A DNA stretch of 47,610 nt from a virus: the IMG/VR virus record IMGVR_UViG_3300044641_006018, positions 1 through 47,610 of that record, one strand, 5' to 3'. Under the pieces are notes generated by a model. That model was not told where the DNA came from. It saw only the letters and a list, made by a program, of their open reading frames with translations, and made no database searches. This document shows positions 41,070 through 47,226 of this stretch, one piece after another. Both the position numbers and the translations under genes were made by a program. The stretch's first letter is position 1. Every line of letters begins with the position of its first letter.

Positions 41070-41720
41070 CTAAACAAATATAGTTTCGCGTTCCGAGGGT
41101 TTAACCACATCTGGTAATCCAAAAATCATATGCCAAATATATTCAAAAACCCTGGCAATTAAAAAATTATCATAATTTTCATTTATAGATAATTCATACC
41201 ATTTTTGAAAAGTTTCTAATGGAATTTTTTCTATAAGATAACTTTGAACTACAAATTGCGCGCAACATAAATGTCTTACATAATTCGGACAATCTCTTTG
41301 AAAATGTGGTTTAAAATATTCGTCCCAAAGTTCGCATAGTAAATCCATAGCGGGATTATGCCCCAAAATTCTATCATCATAATCGGTTGTATTTAAATTC
41401 ACATATGGATTCTTTTTTATAAAATTTGGCGACTCATTTAATTTTTGTTGCCATCTGATAATATTACGATTATTTTGATGCCACGCGGCTTCGTCGCCAT
41501 ATAAAAACATTATACTTTTTGGCAAATTATTATAATTATTACAAATAAATTTTAAGTAAGTAGATGCTTCTAATCCGTGAAATGGGACATCGGTACCTTT
41601 TCTATATAATATAATTGGAACATTAAAAAAATTCTTATATAACCAATCTCGACTTAATAAATCTTCTTCAAATAATTGTGAGACAATTATAAAATCAGTG
41701 TCTTTACTCCATGTATTCAT
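41070..41720 (-). CDS. DUF3431-like protein, glycosyltransferase-type
   Basis: 216 residues. The core FHGLEASTYLKFICNNYNNL then PKSIMFLYGDEAAWHQNN matches the pattern of DUF3431 proteins (G-x-E-x-x-T-Y-L-x-x-I-x-x-N-Y-x-x-L-P, then F-L-x-x-x-x-x-A-W-H), a family mostly seen in fungi and thought to be related to sugar-transfer enzymes. C-terminal VFEYIWHMIFGLP also fits. Activity is unproven. It lies between two virion adhesin genes and may modify host or virion glycans. Upstream is a sigma70-like promoter and operator copy C. Confidence 0.6.
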   Translation of the reverse strand: MNTWSKDTDFIIVSQLFEEDLLSRDWLYKNFFNVPIILYRKGTDVPFHGLEASTYLKFICNNYNNLPKSIMFLYGDEAAWHQNNRNIIRWQQKLNESPNFIKKNPYVNLNTTDYDDRILGHNPAMDLLCELWDEYFKPHFQRDCPNYVRHLCCAQFVVQSYLIEKIPLETFQKWYELSINENYDNFLIARVFEYIWHMIFGLPDVVKPSERETIFV

Positions 41721-41751
41721 ATTTAATTATATGAAATAAAAAAAATTTTTA

Positions 41752-41781
41752 AAATTAAAATTATAGAAAAAAAGGTGTCAA
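41752..41781 (-). promoter_or_regulatory. Possible promoter of DUF3431-like gene
   Basis: Minus strand: TTGACA at 41776-41781, then 18 bp to TAATTT. TATAAT occurs in the spacer but only 10 bp from TTGACA, so the true -10 box is uncertain. Confidence 0.35.
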
Positions 41782-41785
41782 AAAA

Positions 41786-41801
41786 GTTACAATATTGTTA
41801 C
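41786..41801. promoter_or_regulatory. 16-bp near-palindromic operator, copy C
   Basis: GTTACAATATTGTTAC, the most symmetrical copy; its complement reads GTAACAATATTGTAAC. It overlaps the stop of the upstream gene and lies 4 nt from TTGACA. Confidence 0.5.
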
Positions 41802-43204
41802 CTAGTTTCGCGCCATTGTAAACTAGCAAAAGTATTACTTGCATTAGTGCCAATTCCAGATCCAATTATAACAAAAACATTACTATCCGTGCTATCAATA
41901 TTTTGACTAATATATCCTCTTTTTGCGCTTGATAAATTTGCTATTTGAGATTGTGCGCTAAATTTTCCAGCACCCTGACCGCCAGCAATGCAATATCCTG
42001 CGTCTACTAGCATTCCACTTGTAAAATTAACGCTTGTTGCACTAATATTATATTGAACAACGCTATCATCATTTGCGCTTACCCAAGAACCACCAACTAT
42101 TTGCCCCGTGCTTGGAATTCTCCAAAGCTCATAAGTAATTGCATCTGTTACCGTAAAAATATTGGCCATGTTTGCTCTGACAACACTACGGTTTGGTTTT
42201 CCGTAATATCCAGTTTTTAATGCTATCGCAACTAAAGGAAGTTGACTGGTTGTAGTTACAGATCTTGCCACTGTATTTCTTGCTGAAAAATCTACACCTG
42301 CTTCATTGTAGCCACCCTCACTAATAACCGTTGCACAAATTTGATCCATCGTATCTGTACCAACTGCGCTGCTATAATTTCTAATTTCACATCTGACTGG
42401 AAGATTTGGATTACTCCAATAAACGGCGGGTTTATTATTACTATTATAGAATTCGTGAGCAATCACGCTTTCGCCATTATGAACAAACCCAGCGCGTACT
42501 CTTCCAACCCCAAGCCATTGAAAATCTGCTGTAAATAATTGAGTTTTAGTACGGTCTAAATTAAAAAGGGATGGTCCACTTCCATTGCATTTATCAACGT
42601 TCCAATTGTTTTGGGCGATTCTTTCTTCCGATACAAATCCAGAAACATCACCTCTTAAAACAAGTGATAAAGTCCCATCGCCGCTTTGTTCAAAAAAGAT
42701 TCCATTACGGTCATCAAAAAGACCAATTCTTTTATTTGTGCCATTACGATATCCTGTAAAATTAAAACTTTGGAAAGTTAATTCACTTTTACCTGGCATG
42801 TAGTGATGATACATGCGGCTTTGGTGGATGGTAAAATCATTTGCGCCAGTCCCAACTTGCAATATTGCTTTCGCTTGATTAATATTGAATGATACAGAAG
42901 CATTCGCCCCACTAGTTTTAGTTAATAGTTCTGTTTCTTCTCCATAAACATGGGAATAGTCAGCGAGGGTAAATGGGTTAGATATTCTTTGGCGACCAAA
43001 TGCATCTATTTGCGCTGATTGACTTGAAAAATTAGTTACATTAACATCAACTGGATTGATTACAGATACGTTACCAGTTACGTTTTGAACTGCTGGGAAA
43101 TTGTTTACTAAAACTCCATCAACAACCGAAACTTGCACAGGTGTATTTTGACCTTCTTGTTCGGCTTTATGTATTGTTCGGATCACTGATATACCATTAC
43201 ACAT
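41798..43204 (-). CDS. Virion structural protein with AFGRQRISNPF motif
   Basis: 468 residues from the ATG at 43204 (MCNGISVIRT). A start 20 codons upstream would overlap the plus-strand Cys-rich gene, and that leader (Lys-rich, low complexity) looks non-coding. IDAFGRQRISNPFTLADYSH near residue 85 is a hallmark of a structural family I associate with environmental phages. The rest is beta-rich (VGTGANDFTIHQSRMYHHYM, GLFDDRNGIFFEQSGDG). Likely a tail or capsid surface protein; the exact role is unknown. Confidence 0.7.
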   Translation of the reverse strand: MCNGISVIRTIHKAEQEGQNTPVQVSVVDGVLVNNFPAVQNVTGNVSVINPVDVNVTNFSSQSAQIDAFGRQRISNPFTLADYSHVYGEETELLTKTSGANASVSFNINQAKAILQVGTGANDFTIHQSRMYHHYMPGKSELTFQSFNFTGYRNGTNKRIGLFDDRNGIFFEQSGDGTLSLVLRGDVSGFVSEERIAQNNWNVDKCNGSGPSLFNLDRTKTQLFTADFQWLGVGRVRAGFVHNGESVIAHEFYNSNNKPAVYWSNPNLPVRCEIRNYSSAVGTDTMDQICATVISEGGYNEAGVDFSARNTVARSVTTTSQLPLVAIALKTGYYGKPNRSVVRANMANIFTVTDAITYELWRIPSTGQIVGGSWVSANDDSVVQYNISATSVNFTSGMLVDAGYCIAGGQGAGKFSAQSQIANLSSAKRGYISQNIDSTDSNVFVIIGSGIGTNASNTFASLQWRETR

Positions 43205-43243
43205 TTTTTTATTCTTTTTTTTATATATTAATATAATATTTAT

Positions 43244-43402
43244 ATGAAACAGTGTCAAATGCACATATCCCCAGCGCCCGAGTGTCTTGTTCCATGCCCA
43301 GAAGAAGCTACCGAAATACTAACATTAGGTAACCATACAGACATGTTCCTTTGTAAAGAACACTACAAGTCTTTTAATAATTTTCACAAACAAGAAGATT
43401 AA
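43244..43402 (+). CDS. 52-residue Cys/His-rich protein
   Basis: Short plus-strand gene found by reading the gap, divergent from the virion gene with 39 nt between. Four Cys and three His (C4, H7, C14, C18, H31, C37, H40) in C-x2-H and C-x2-H pairs at either end suggest a treble-clef-like zinc site (KQCQMHIS near the start, FLCKEHYKSF near the end). No Shine-Dalgarno; a terminator follows. Function unknown. Confidence 0.65.
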   Translation: MKQCQMHISPAPECLVPCPEEATEILTLGNHTDMFLCKEHYKSFNNFHKQED

Positions 43403-43416
43403 ATTAAAATTAAGAA

Positions 43417-43443
43417 AAAACCCCCTCATAAAGAAGGGGTTTT
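43417..43443 (+). terminator. Terminator after Cys/His-rich gene
   Basis: AAAACCCC/GGGGTTTT arms (43417-43424 and 43436-43443) with an 11-base loop. The T-tail is short (TTTTATAA), so it is a moderate terminator. Confidence 0.7.
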
Positions 43444-43492
43444 ATAACCAATGGATTAATTCCAAACGTGTCAACACACATTTTGAGTTAGT

Positions 43493-43618
43493 CTACTGTA
43501 TAAATTTATTAATAAATTTATCTATTTTCTCATAATGAGCCATAACAATGACGGCTTGACTAAATAAGACAACGGCTAAACCAATCATTTCAATTTTACT
43601 AGATAATAAATTTTTCAT
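43493..43618 (-). CDS. 41-residue membrane protein with strong promoter and Shine-Dalgarno
   Basis: Short gene found by reading the gap. One hydrophobic helix (MIGLAVVLFSQAVIVMAHY) between a short N-terminus and a basic C-terminus. AAAGGAGGT ends 6 nt before the ATG; the promoter and operator arrangement is the same as for the 54-residue gene. It may be an early-expressed membrane peptide, for example for superinfection exclusion, but no motif proves this. Confidence 0.7.
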   Translation of the reverse strand: MKNLLSSKIEMIGLAVVLFSQAVIVMAHYEKIDKFINKFIQ

Positions 43619-43641
43619 ATATTTACCTCCTTTCCTATTAC

Positions 43642-43670
43642 ATATTACAATAATATAAAGATTTAATCAA
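43642..43670 (-). promoter_or_regulatory. Sigma70-like promoter of the 41-residue gene
   Basis: Minus strand: -35 TTGATT (43665-43670), 17-bp spacer, -10 TAATAT (43642-43647). Spacing and hexamers closely match those at 39294-39322. Confidence 0.75.
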
Positions 43671-43686
43671 GTTACAATCCTGTCAC
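43671..43686. promoter_or_regulatory. 16-bp near-palindromic operator, copy B
   Basis: GTTACAATCCTGTCAC, abutting the -35 box exactly as copy A does. The centre CC breaks symmetry. Confidence 0.5.
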
Positions 43687-44034
43687 CATTAAAGGTTAAA
43701 TTAGAATATAGAAAAAAATAAAGCCCCCGAATTTTTTAGATTTGATCGTTATTATTTATTATCTTTTACTCTTAAAGTTTTAAAAAAGGGTAGGGGGTGT
43801 ACATATATAGAAGAATAGGGATATTTATATATAAACATAGTAATATGTATATAGGAATATATAGAATATAGACTTATAAGAATAATGGGTTAAATTAAAT
43901 TAATTAAAATAAAAGTCCAGGAGATTGAAATTTCACCCCCCCGGCACCTAAAATTCAAACGCCTGTTCGAATTTTTTCAAAAATGGGGAGGGGTTTGTCA
44001 ACAAAAATAGTTTTCAGAACCGCAAAAAAATCCC
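43687..44034. other. Gene-free AT-rich stretch before the small-gene block
   Basis: No coding frame with support. Contains short AT-rich segments (ATATATAG, TATGTATATAGG), a G-run GTAGGGGGTGT near 43790, a C-run near 43935, and from 43952 the sequence AATTCAAACGCCTGTT, which recurs at 47112. From about 43997 begins the upstream part of the leaderless promoter unit. Base composition changes visibly near 43.95 kb. It could be a contig joint or a control region. Confidence 0.4.
43952..43967. repeat. 16-bp direct repeat, left copy
   Basis: AATTCAAACGCCTGTT, identical to 47112-47127. A related AAACGCC lies at 47099. Confidence 0.6.
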
Positions 44035-44062
44035 TTGCGTTTTGCGTGATCTGTGGTAGAGT
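44035..44062 (+). promoter_or_regulatory. Leaderless-type promoter P1
   Basis: TTGCGT (44035-44040), 16-bp spacer, TAGAGT (44057-44062), then 6 nt to ATG at 44069. An A-tract (GCAAAAAAATCCC) directly upstream may be an UP element. Confidence 0.65.
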
Positions 44063-44068
44063 GTAGAC

Positions 44069-44251
44069 ATGAAGAAGAAATACTACACCAGCACAGAGAT
44101 CCTCGAATACGCCGAACAGAATAAGGCGATATGCACCTTCGCCAGCGTTAGCCTCCGTGTGTTCAAAGGATGGACGGCGAAAGGTTCTTACGAGGTCAAA
44201 TTCCACAGGATTGAACCCTGTGTCTGGCAGAAAAAAATCGTCAGAAAATAA
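44069..44251 (+). CDS. 60-residue basic protein, first of small-gene block
   Basis: Starts MKKKYYTSTEILEYAEQNKA; strong basic character, with one helix and then beta strands (SLRVFKGW, SYEVKFHRIEP). No family recognised. No Shine-Dalgarno; the -10 box ends 6 nt before the ATG, indicating a leaderless message. Higher GC than the late genes. A short gap leads to P2. Confidence 0.6.
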   Translation: MKKKYYTSTEILEYAEQNKAICTFASVSLRVFKGWTAKGSYEVKFHRIEPCVWQKKIVRK

Positions 44252-44260
44252 AAAAATCCC

Positions 44261-44288
44261 TTGACTCTCACCGCATCTCTGCTATCTT
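44261..44288 (+). promoter_or_regulatory. Leaderless-type promoter P2
   Basis: TTGACT (44261-44266), 16-bp spacer, TATCTT (44283-44288), 6 nt, ATG at 44295. It has the same AAAAAAATCCC upstream as P1, P3 and P5. Confidence 0.65.
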
Positions 44289-44294
44289 AAATAT

Positions 44295-44558
44295 ATGAAA
44301 GAAATAGACCAAACCTTCACCTTCAACGGAAACAACTTTCACCTCTGGGCGGAAGTCTACGTTGACTCTGACTACAACTTCGAAGCCGTGCAATTGCACA
44401 TCTTCAACGAAGACACTAAAACCGATGCGGTTAGCTTCGAAGCCGAATCCGTTCACTATCCTCTCGCCTTGGATCGTATCATCGAAGATGAGGCTTTCCT
44501 TGAGAAAGTCGAAAGCGTCATGCTTAACGAAGTCGATGAAGGCATTTTGGCTTGGTAA
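44295..44558 (+). CDS. 87-residue acidic protein
   Basis: Mostly acidic with aromatics (HLWAEVYVDSDYNFEAVQLH), probable beta sheet followed by a helix (LALDRIIEDEAFLEKVESVM). Not recognised. First gene of a two-gene unit; the next start is 5 nt after its stop. The other overlapping frames are shadows: this frame starts exactly at the ATG set by P2. Confidence 0.6.
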   Translation: MKEIDQTFTFNGNNFHLWAEVYVDSDYNFEAVQLHIFNEDTKTDAVSFEAESVHYPLALDRIIEDEAFLEKVESVMLNEVDEGILAW

Positions 44559-44562
44559 CACT

Positions 44563-44745
44563 ATGACAAAGATCCCTCTCGACATAGACACCACTCCACT
44601 TGCTCACGCAATCGAGCGCAGTAAGCGCAAGACTATGACAAAGCACGTTATGACAAAGGCACTCATCAATGTCATAGAAGGCGCGCTCGTCGGTCTCGCG
44701 GCTGTGGTCGCGTGGGCTATGCTGGTCACGCTCTTTTCTCTGTAA
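44563..44745 (+). CDS. 60-residue membrane protein sharing IDTxPLAxAIERS motif
   Basis: Start MTKIPLDIDTTPLAHAIERS, a middle KxMTK basic region, then a hydrophobic helix at 40-60 (GALVGLAAVVAWAMLVTLFS). The N-terminal IDT-x-PLA-x-AIERS-x-RKT is shared with the 51-residue gene at 45845-46000. Both sit at the end of an operon just before a hairpin module. Start chosen as the first ATG after the upstream stop. Function unknown. Confidence 0.6.
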   Translation: MTKIPLDIDTTPLAHAIERSKRKTMTKHVMTKALINVIEGALVGLAAVVAWAMLVTLFSL

Positions 44746-44748
44746 GTT

Positions 44749-44937
44749 GTTAATATTCAACGACTTACGCGGACGCGCCCCGCCGCGCAGCGTAAGTCCT
44801 TGACAATGAACGACTTACGCAATACGCTGTTCAAGAAGCGTGCCAACTTGCAGAATAAAACGCCCGTTTGAAAAATCATCAACAAAAATAATTTGCACAA
44901 TCGCAAAAAAATCCCTTGCGTTTTGCATGATCTGTGC
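44749..44937 (+). repeat. Hairpin module M1 plus upstream control region
   Basis: About 190 bp: TNAATATTCAACG, stem GACTTACGC/GCGTAAGTC (44762-44770 and 44790-44798) around a GC-rich loop, then a second CGACTTACGC (44811-44820), GCGTGCCAACTTG, TCAACAAAAATA and the A-tract leading to P3. The stem has no T-tract, so it is not a classic terminator. It contains no plausible ORF. Aligns with 46001-46172 and 47227-47396. Confidence 0.7.
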
Positions 44938-44943
44938 TACTCT
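44916..44943 (+). promoter_or_regulatory. Leaderless-type promoter P3
   Basis: TTGCGT (44916-44921), 16-bp spacer, TACTCT (44938-44943), 6 nt, ATG at 44950. Confidence 0.65.
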
Positions 44944-44949
44944 GTATGT

Positions 44950-45303
44950 ATGAAAGATAAAGAAAACACCACGTTCAACGTCAAAGGAACCCTCTGCACG
45001 CTAGTCGTCTCGCAAGATGATGATGGCGACTGCATCAAACTCTGGCACGATCTCGTCAACGTCAACACCAACGAGGTTGTCGCAACTCTCGGCTGGTCGC
45101 CTTACTCCTGCCCTACGGATGCAGAGGTTCAGCAACTCATTGACCTCGGCTTGCCCGATGGCTTGCGCTGGGCTAACTTCGACCCCTACTCTGGCTTTAA
45201 CTTCGACAGCGAAATGCTGGCGAAATACCTCGCTGGCTACGAGGGTGTCAATGGTGGAAAAATGGAACTGACCTTCCGTAAGCGTCCCGCCTTGGCCGCA
45301 TAA
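44950..45303 (+). CDS. 117-residue protein of small-gene block
   Basis: Start MKDKENTTFNVKGTLCTLVV, fixed by P3; an earlier start at 44893 would lie upstream of the promoter. Alternating strands, acidic middle (SQDDDGDCIKLWHDLV), then helix (FDSEMLAKYLAGYEG). No family recognised. Largest gene of the block, alone between P3 and P4. Confidence 0.6.
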   Translation: MKDKENTTFNVKGTLCTLVVSQDDDGDCIKLWHDLVNVNTNEVVATLGWSPYSCPTDAEVQQLIDLGLPDGLRWANFDPYSGFNFDSEMLAKYLAGYEGVNGGKMELTFRKRPALAA

Positions 45304-45311
45304 AATAATCC

Positions 45312-45340
45312 TTGCGTTCACTCTCAACCTGTTCTATTCT
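45312..45340 (+). promoter_or_regulatory. Leaderless-type promoter P4
   Basis: TTGCGT (45312-45317), 17-bp spacer, TATTCT (45335-45340), 6 nt, ATG at 45347. Confidence 0.6.
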
Positions 45341-45346
45341 TTAACC

Positions 45347-45616
45347 ATGAAAGACATCGACACCTACATCACCAACGCCCACTCCGACGACTTCGCTACC
45401 GAGGCGGAGGAGCGCGCCAACCTCAACACGTTCGCGGCCGAACTCGCCAACGAGGACGATTGCGCTGACGGCAATGATGTCAGTGAATACGCTGACGAAC
45501 GCGATGAGCCTTGGGATGGCTTCCGCCACGATGTCGAAGCCGATGCTGATACGCTCGCAAGTGCGGGTTATGGCACGGACGAGGACTATGGCTACTACGG
45601 GGAGGAATCACTATGA
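45347..45616 (+). CDS. 89-residue highly acidic protein
   Basis: 28 of 89 residues are Asp or Glu against four Lys/Arg, evenly spread (ELANEDDCADGNDVSEYADE). Such composition is typical of DNA-mimic proteins (Ocr-type) that block restriction or repair enzymes, but composition alone cannot prove that. First gene of a three-gene operon; its TGA overlaps the next ATG (ATGA). Confidence 0.6.
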   Translation: MKDIDTYITNAHSDDFATEAEERANLNTFAAELANEDDCADGNDVSEYADERDEPWDGFRHDVEADADTLASAGYGTDEDYGYYGEESL

Positions 45617-45843
45617 CACAACAAGACGGCATCATTAAATCACTACAAACTCTCATCAAGCATGAGAAGGCTATGCAGGAGCAAGATAGTGACATAAACG
45701 AACTGAAATTTTCAGTCTCTAAAGTTTTAGAAACTCTTTGCACTCATCATGAGAAAATGGAAATGTTATGTGCTGCAAATATCTTTCTTGCAAATGAGCT
45801 TCACGCACTGCGTAATCATAAATTCGCACAAGGAGTCAACTAA
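45613..45843 (+). CDS. 76-residue coiled-coil protein
   Basis: Helical with heptad Leu/Ile (IIKSLQTLIKHEKAMQEQ, FSVSKVLETLCTHHEKM). GGGGAGG precedes the ATG and the start overlaps the upstream stop, unlike the leaderless first genes. Could form oligomers or bind a host protein. No family recognised. Confidence 0.6.
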   Translation: MTQQDGIIKSLQTLIKHEKAMQEQDSDINELKFSVSKVLETLCTHHEKMEMLCAANIFLANELHALRNHKFAQGVN

Positions 45844-45844
45844 C

Positions 45845-46000
45845 ATGAGCAGAATAATTATGACAATCGACACGCGCCCACTCGCGCGCGCGATTGAGCG
45901 AAGCGTTCGCAAGACAACTTGCAAGCCTTCGTTCGCCATGCGTGTCAAGAAAAAATTCGCGCGCAAGGCAAAGTTTTTTCGCGGTTGGTCTGATCAGTAA
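45845..46000 (+). CDS. 51-residue very basic protein with IDTxPLAxAIERS motif
   Basis: MSRIIMTIDTRPLARAIERS then a Lys/Arg-rich tail (RVKKKFARKAKFFRGW). N-terminus matches the 60-residue membrane protein at 44563; the tail differs. AAGGAG lies 9 nt upstream. Nucleic-acid binding is plausible from charge. It ends the operon just before module M2. Confidence 0.6.
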   Translation: MSRIIMTIDTRPLARAIERSVRKTTCKPSFAMRVKKKFARKAKFFRGWSDQ

Positions 46001-46172
46001 AGCGTTGAATATCAACGACTTACGGCGGCGCGCCCCGCCGCGCGGCGTAAGTGCTTGAAAATAAACGACTTACGCAACATGCTACGCAGATGCCGTGCCA
46101 ACTCGCGTGTCAAGCGAAAAAAATAAAAAAATAAAAAATAAAAAAATCCCTTGCGTTTTTCTGGTTCTGTGA
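46001..46172 (+). repeat. Hairpin module M2
   Basis: AATATCAACGACTTACG, GC-rich hairpin (ACTTACG/CGTAAGT, 46018-46024 and 46046-46052), a second ACGACTTACGC (46065-46075), GCCGTGCCAACTCG and an A-rich stretch into P5. Same layout as M1. No ORF of its own. Confidence 0.7.
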
Positions 46173-46178
46173 TACCTT
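46151..46178 (+). promoter_or_regulatory. Leaderless-type promoter P5
   Basis: TTGCGT (46151-46156), 16-bp spacer, TACCTT (46173-46178), 6 nt, ATG at 46185. Confidence 0.65.
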
Positions 46179-46184
46179 GAATAC

Positions 46185-46364
46185 ATGGAAAAGAAAACAC
46201 CACAAAAGGGCCAACTCTGGGTGAGTGGCAATACAGTCTACCGCGTTATCCGTAACGAAGGAGACAAGACCCATGCCCATAATCATGGGAAGATGGGCCT
46301 GTTCTACACGCGCAATCTGAAGATTGCGACCCCTTCCCAAGTCGCAGAATACTTGGGAAAATAA
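46185..46364 (+). CDS. 59-residue protein of small-gene block
   Basis: Too short for most gene finders; the frame begins at the ATG set by P5: MEKKTPQKGQLWVSGNTVYR. His-rich middle (KTHAHNHGK) and C-terminal FYTRNLKIATPSQV then a helix. A strand-rich small-domain pattern. Not recognised. Confidence 0.6.
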   Translation: MEKKTPQKGQLWVSGNTVYRVIRNEGDKTHAHNHGKMGLFYTRNLKIATPSQVAEYLGK

Positions 46365-46368
46365 TCTC

Positions 46369-46397
46369 TTGACCCTAACCACAAAATAAACCACAAT
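46369..46397 (+). promoter_or_regulatory. Leaderless-type promoter P6 (weak -10)
   Basis: TTGACC (46369-46374), 17-bp spacer, CACAAT (46392-46397), 6 nt, ATG at 46404. The spacing is right but the -10 hexamer is poor. Confidence 0.4.
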
Positions 46398-46403
46398 AAC
46401 AAC

Positions 46404-46619
46404 ATGACAAAAAAACAATTCACCGCCATCGCTCACATCTTGGGCAAGCGTCTCGCTGAAAAACAACACGCTCCCATCGGGGAATATGAAGCTGTCGAAG
46501 TCCTCGCTTTTGACTTGGCGAAATACTTTGCCGAACAAAATCCTCGTTTCGACGAAGGTCGCTTTTTGGAAGCTGTCTCTAATCACACCCCTAACATTCC
46601 CGTGGGATCATATAAATAA
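46404..46619 (+). CDS. 71-residue phage protein with NPRFDxxRFLxA motif
   Basis: AIAHILGKRLAEK, VLAFDLAKYFAEQNPRFDEG and RFLEAVS reproduce a small helical family common in tailed phages (AIA...DYF..DNPRFDR..FL.A), mostly early-region genes of unknown function. This is the best recognisable family in the block and supports a phage origin for it. First gene of a five-gene run to 47226. Confidence 0.7.
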   Translation: MTKKQFTAIAHILGKRLAEKQHAPIGEYEAVEVLAFDLAKYFAEQNPRFDEGRFLEAVSNHTPNIPVGSYK

Positions 46620-46622
46620 ACT

Positions 46623-46709
46623 ATGTCAATCTGGGAACCACTCTTTTTCCTTTGCATCCTTCCATCAGCAGTGGGCTTTCTCCTTCTCTGGCTCGACTCA
46701 AAAAACTAA
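46623..46709 (+). CDS. 28-residue membrane peptide
   Basis: Very short; MSIWEPLFFLCILPSAVGFL then LLLWLDSKN. A single hydrophobic helix, placed 3 nt after the preceding stop and 4 nt before the next start. Real translation is likely from packing but not certain. Confidence 0.45.
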   Translation: MSIWEPLFFLCILPSAVGFLLLWLDSKN

Positions 46710-46713
46710 TCTC

Positions 46714-46893
46714 ATGAAAAAATACATCACATTCGACCGCATTGCCTACGCAATGTCCCTCTCCACATTCATCTTCATCGCGGTAACGCTTTGCGCTGCT
46801 TGCATTGACTTGCAAAACAGAACCAGCAAGAACCAAAAGCAAATGCAGGAAGAAGTCCGCGCAATGTTTGCCAGCATCGAGAAACCTCTATGA
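46714..46893 (+). CDS. 59-residue single-span membrane protein
   Basis: One hydrophobic helix at about 12-33 (AMSLSTFIFIAVTLCAACID), then a charged helical tail (SKNQKQMQEEVRAMFASI) that may be a coiled coil. Start is the first ATG after the 28-residue gene. Its TGA overlaps the next ATG. Confidence 0.55.
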   Translation: MKKYITFDRIAYAMSLSTFIFIAVTLCAACIDLQNRTSKNQKQMQEEVRAMFASIEKPL

Positions 46894-47078
46894 TCACACC
46901 CAACATCAAAAAAGCCCTTGAATCAAATGGCGTCCGCTTCTTTGCAAAAGACTTTCTCATGGAAGGTATGCGAAAAGACTGCGTTGACGCTGTGCATGAC
47001 GCGCAACTTGTTTACGAGTTGCTAAAAGAACGCATGGAAAAAATTCTCGGCACCGACGAAGAAGAATCGGTGTCATAA
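46890..47078 (+). CDS. 62-residue helical protein
   Basis: MITPNIKKALESNGVRFFAK and CVDAVHDAQLVYELLKERME form two helices; acidic C-terminus. ATGA overlap with the gene before it. No family recognised. Confidence 0.55.
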   Translation: MITPNIKKALESNGVRFFAKDFLMEGMRKDCVDAVHDAQLVYELLKERMEKILGTDEEESVS

Positions 47079-47082
47079 TACT

Positions 47083-47226
47083 ATGACAAACATAATCAAA
47101 CGCCTGCTCGGAATTCAAACGCCTGTTTCACTACTCGCCTTGAGCCTGTGGCACTACAACACCTCGACATGGCTTGAGCGCATCGAGGCAAACGGCCAGA
47201 TCAGCGACTACCTCGTAAAGCGTTAA
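47083..47226 (+). CDS. 47-residue protein before module M3
   Basis: MTNIIKRLLGIQTPVSLLAL then SLWHYNTSTWLERIEANGQI. It contains the right copy of the 16-bp direct repeat (encoding GIQTPV), so that repeat may be incidental to coding. Start context ACTATGACAAA matches those of 44563 and 45613. Ends directly before M3. Confidence 0.5.
   Translation: MTNIIKRLLGIQTPVSLLALSLWHYNTSTWLERIEANGQISDYLVKR
47112..47127. repeat. 16-bp direct repeat, right copy
   Basis: Identical to 43952-43967; lies within the 47-residue gene. Confidence 0.6.

Noticed and set aside
43205-43264. 20-codon N-terminal extension of the virion gene at 41798
   Set aside because: The extension is a Lys-rich low-complexity stretch in the divergent promoter region and overlaps the Cys/His-rich gene.
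43955-44206. 83-codon minus-strand frame opposite the first small gene
   Set aside because: The plus-strand gene has a matching promoter at fixed distance; the minus frame has none.
44762-44798. Module hairpins as ordinary rho-independent terminators
   Set aside because: Stems are followed by mixed sequence, not a T-tract, and include conserved sequence beyond the stem.
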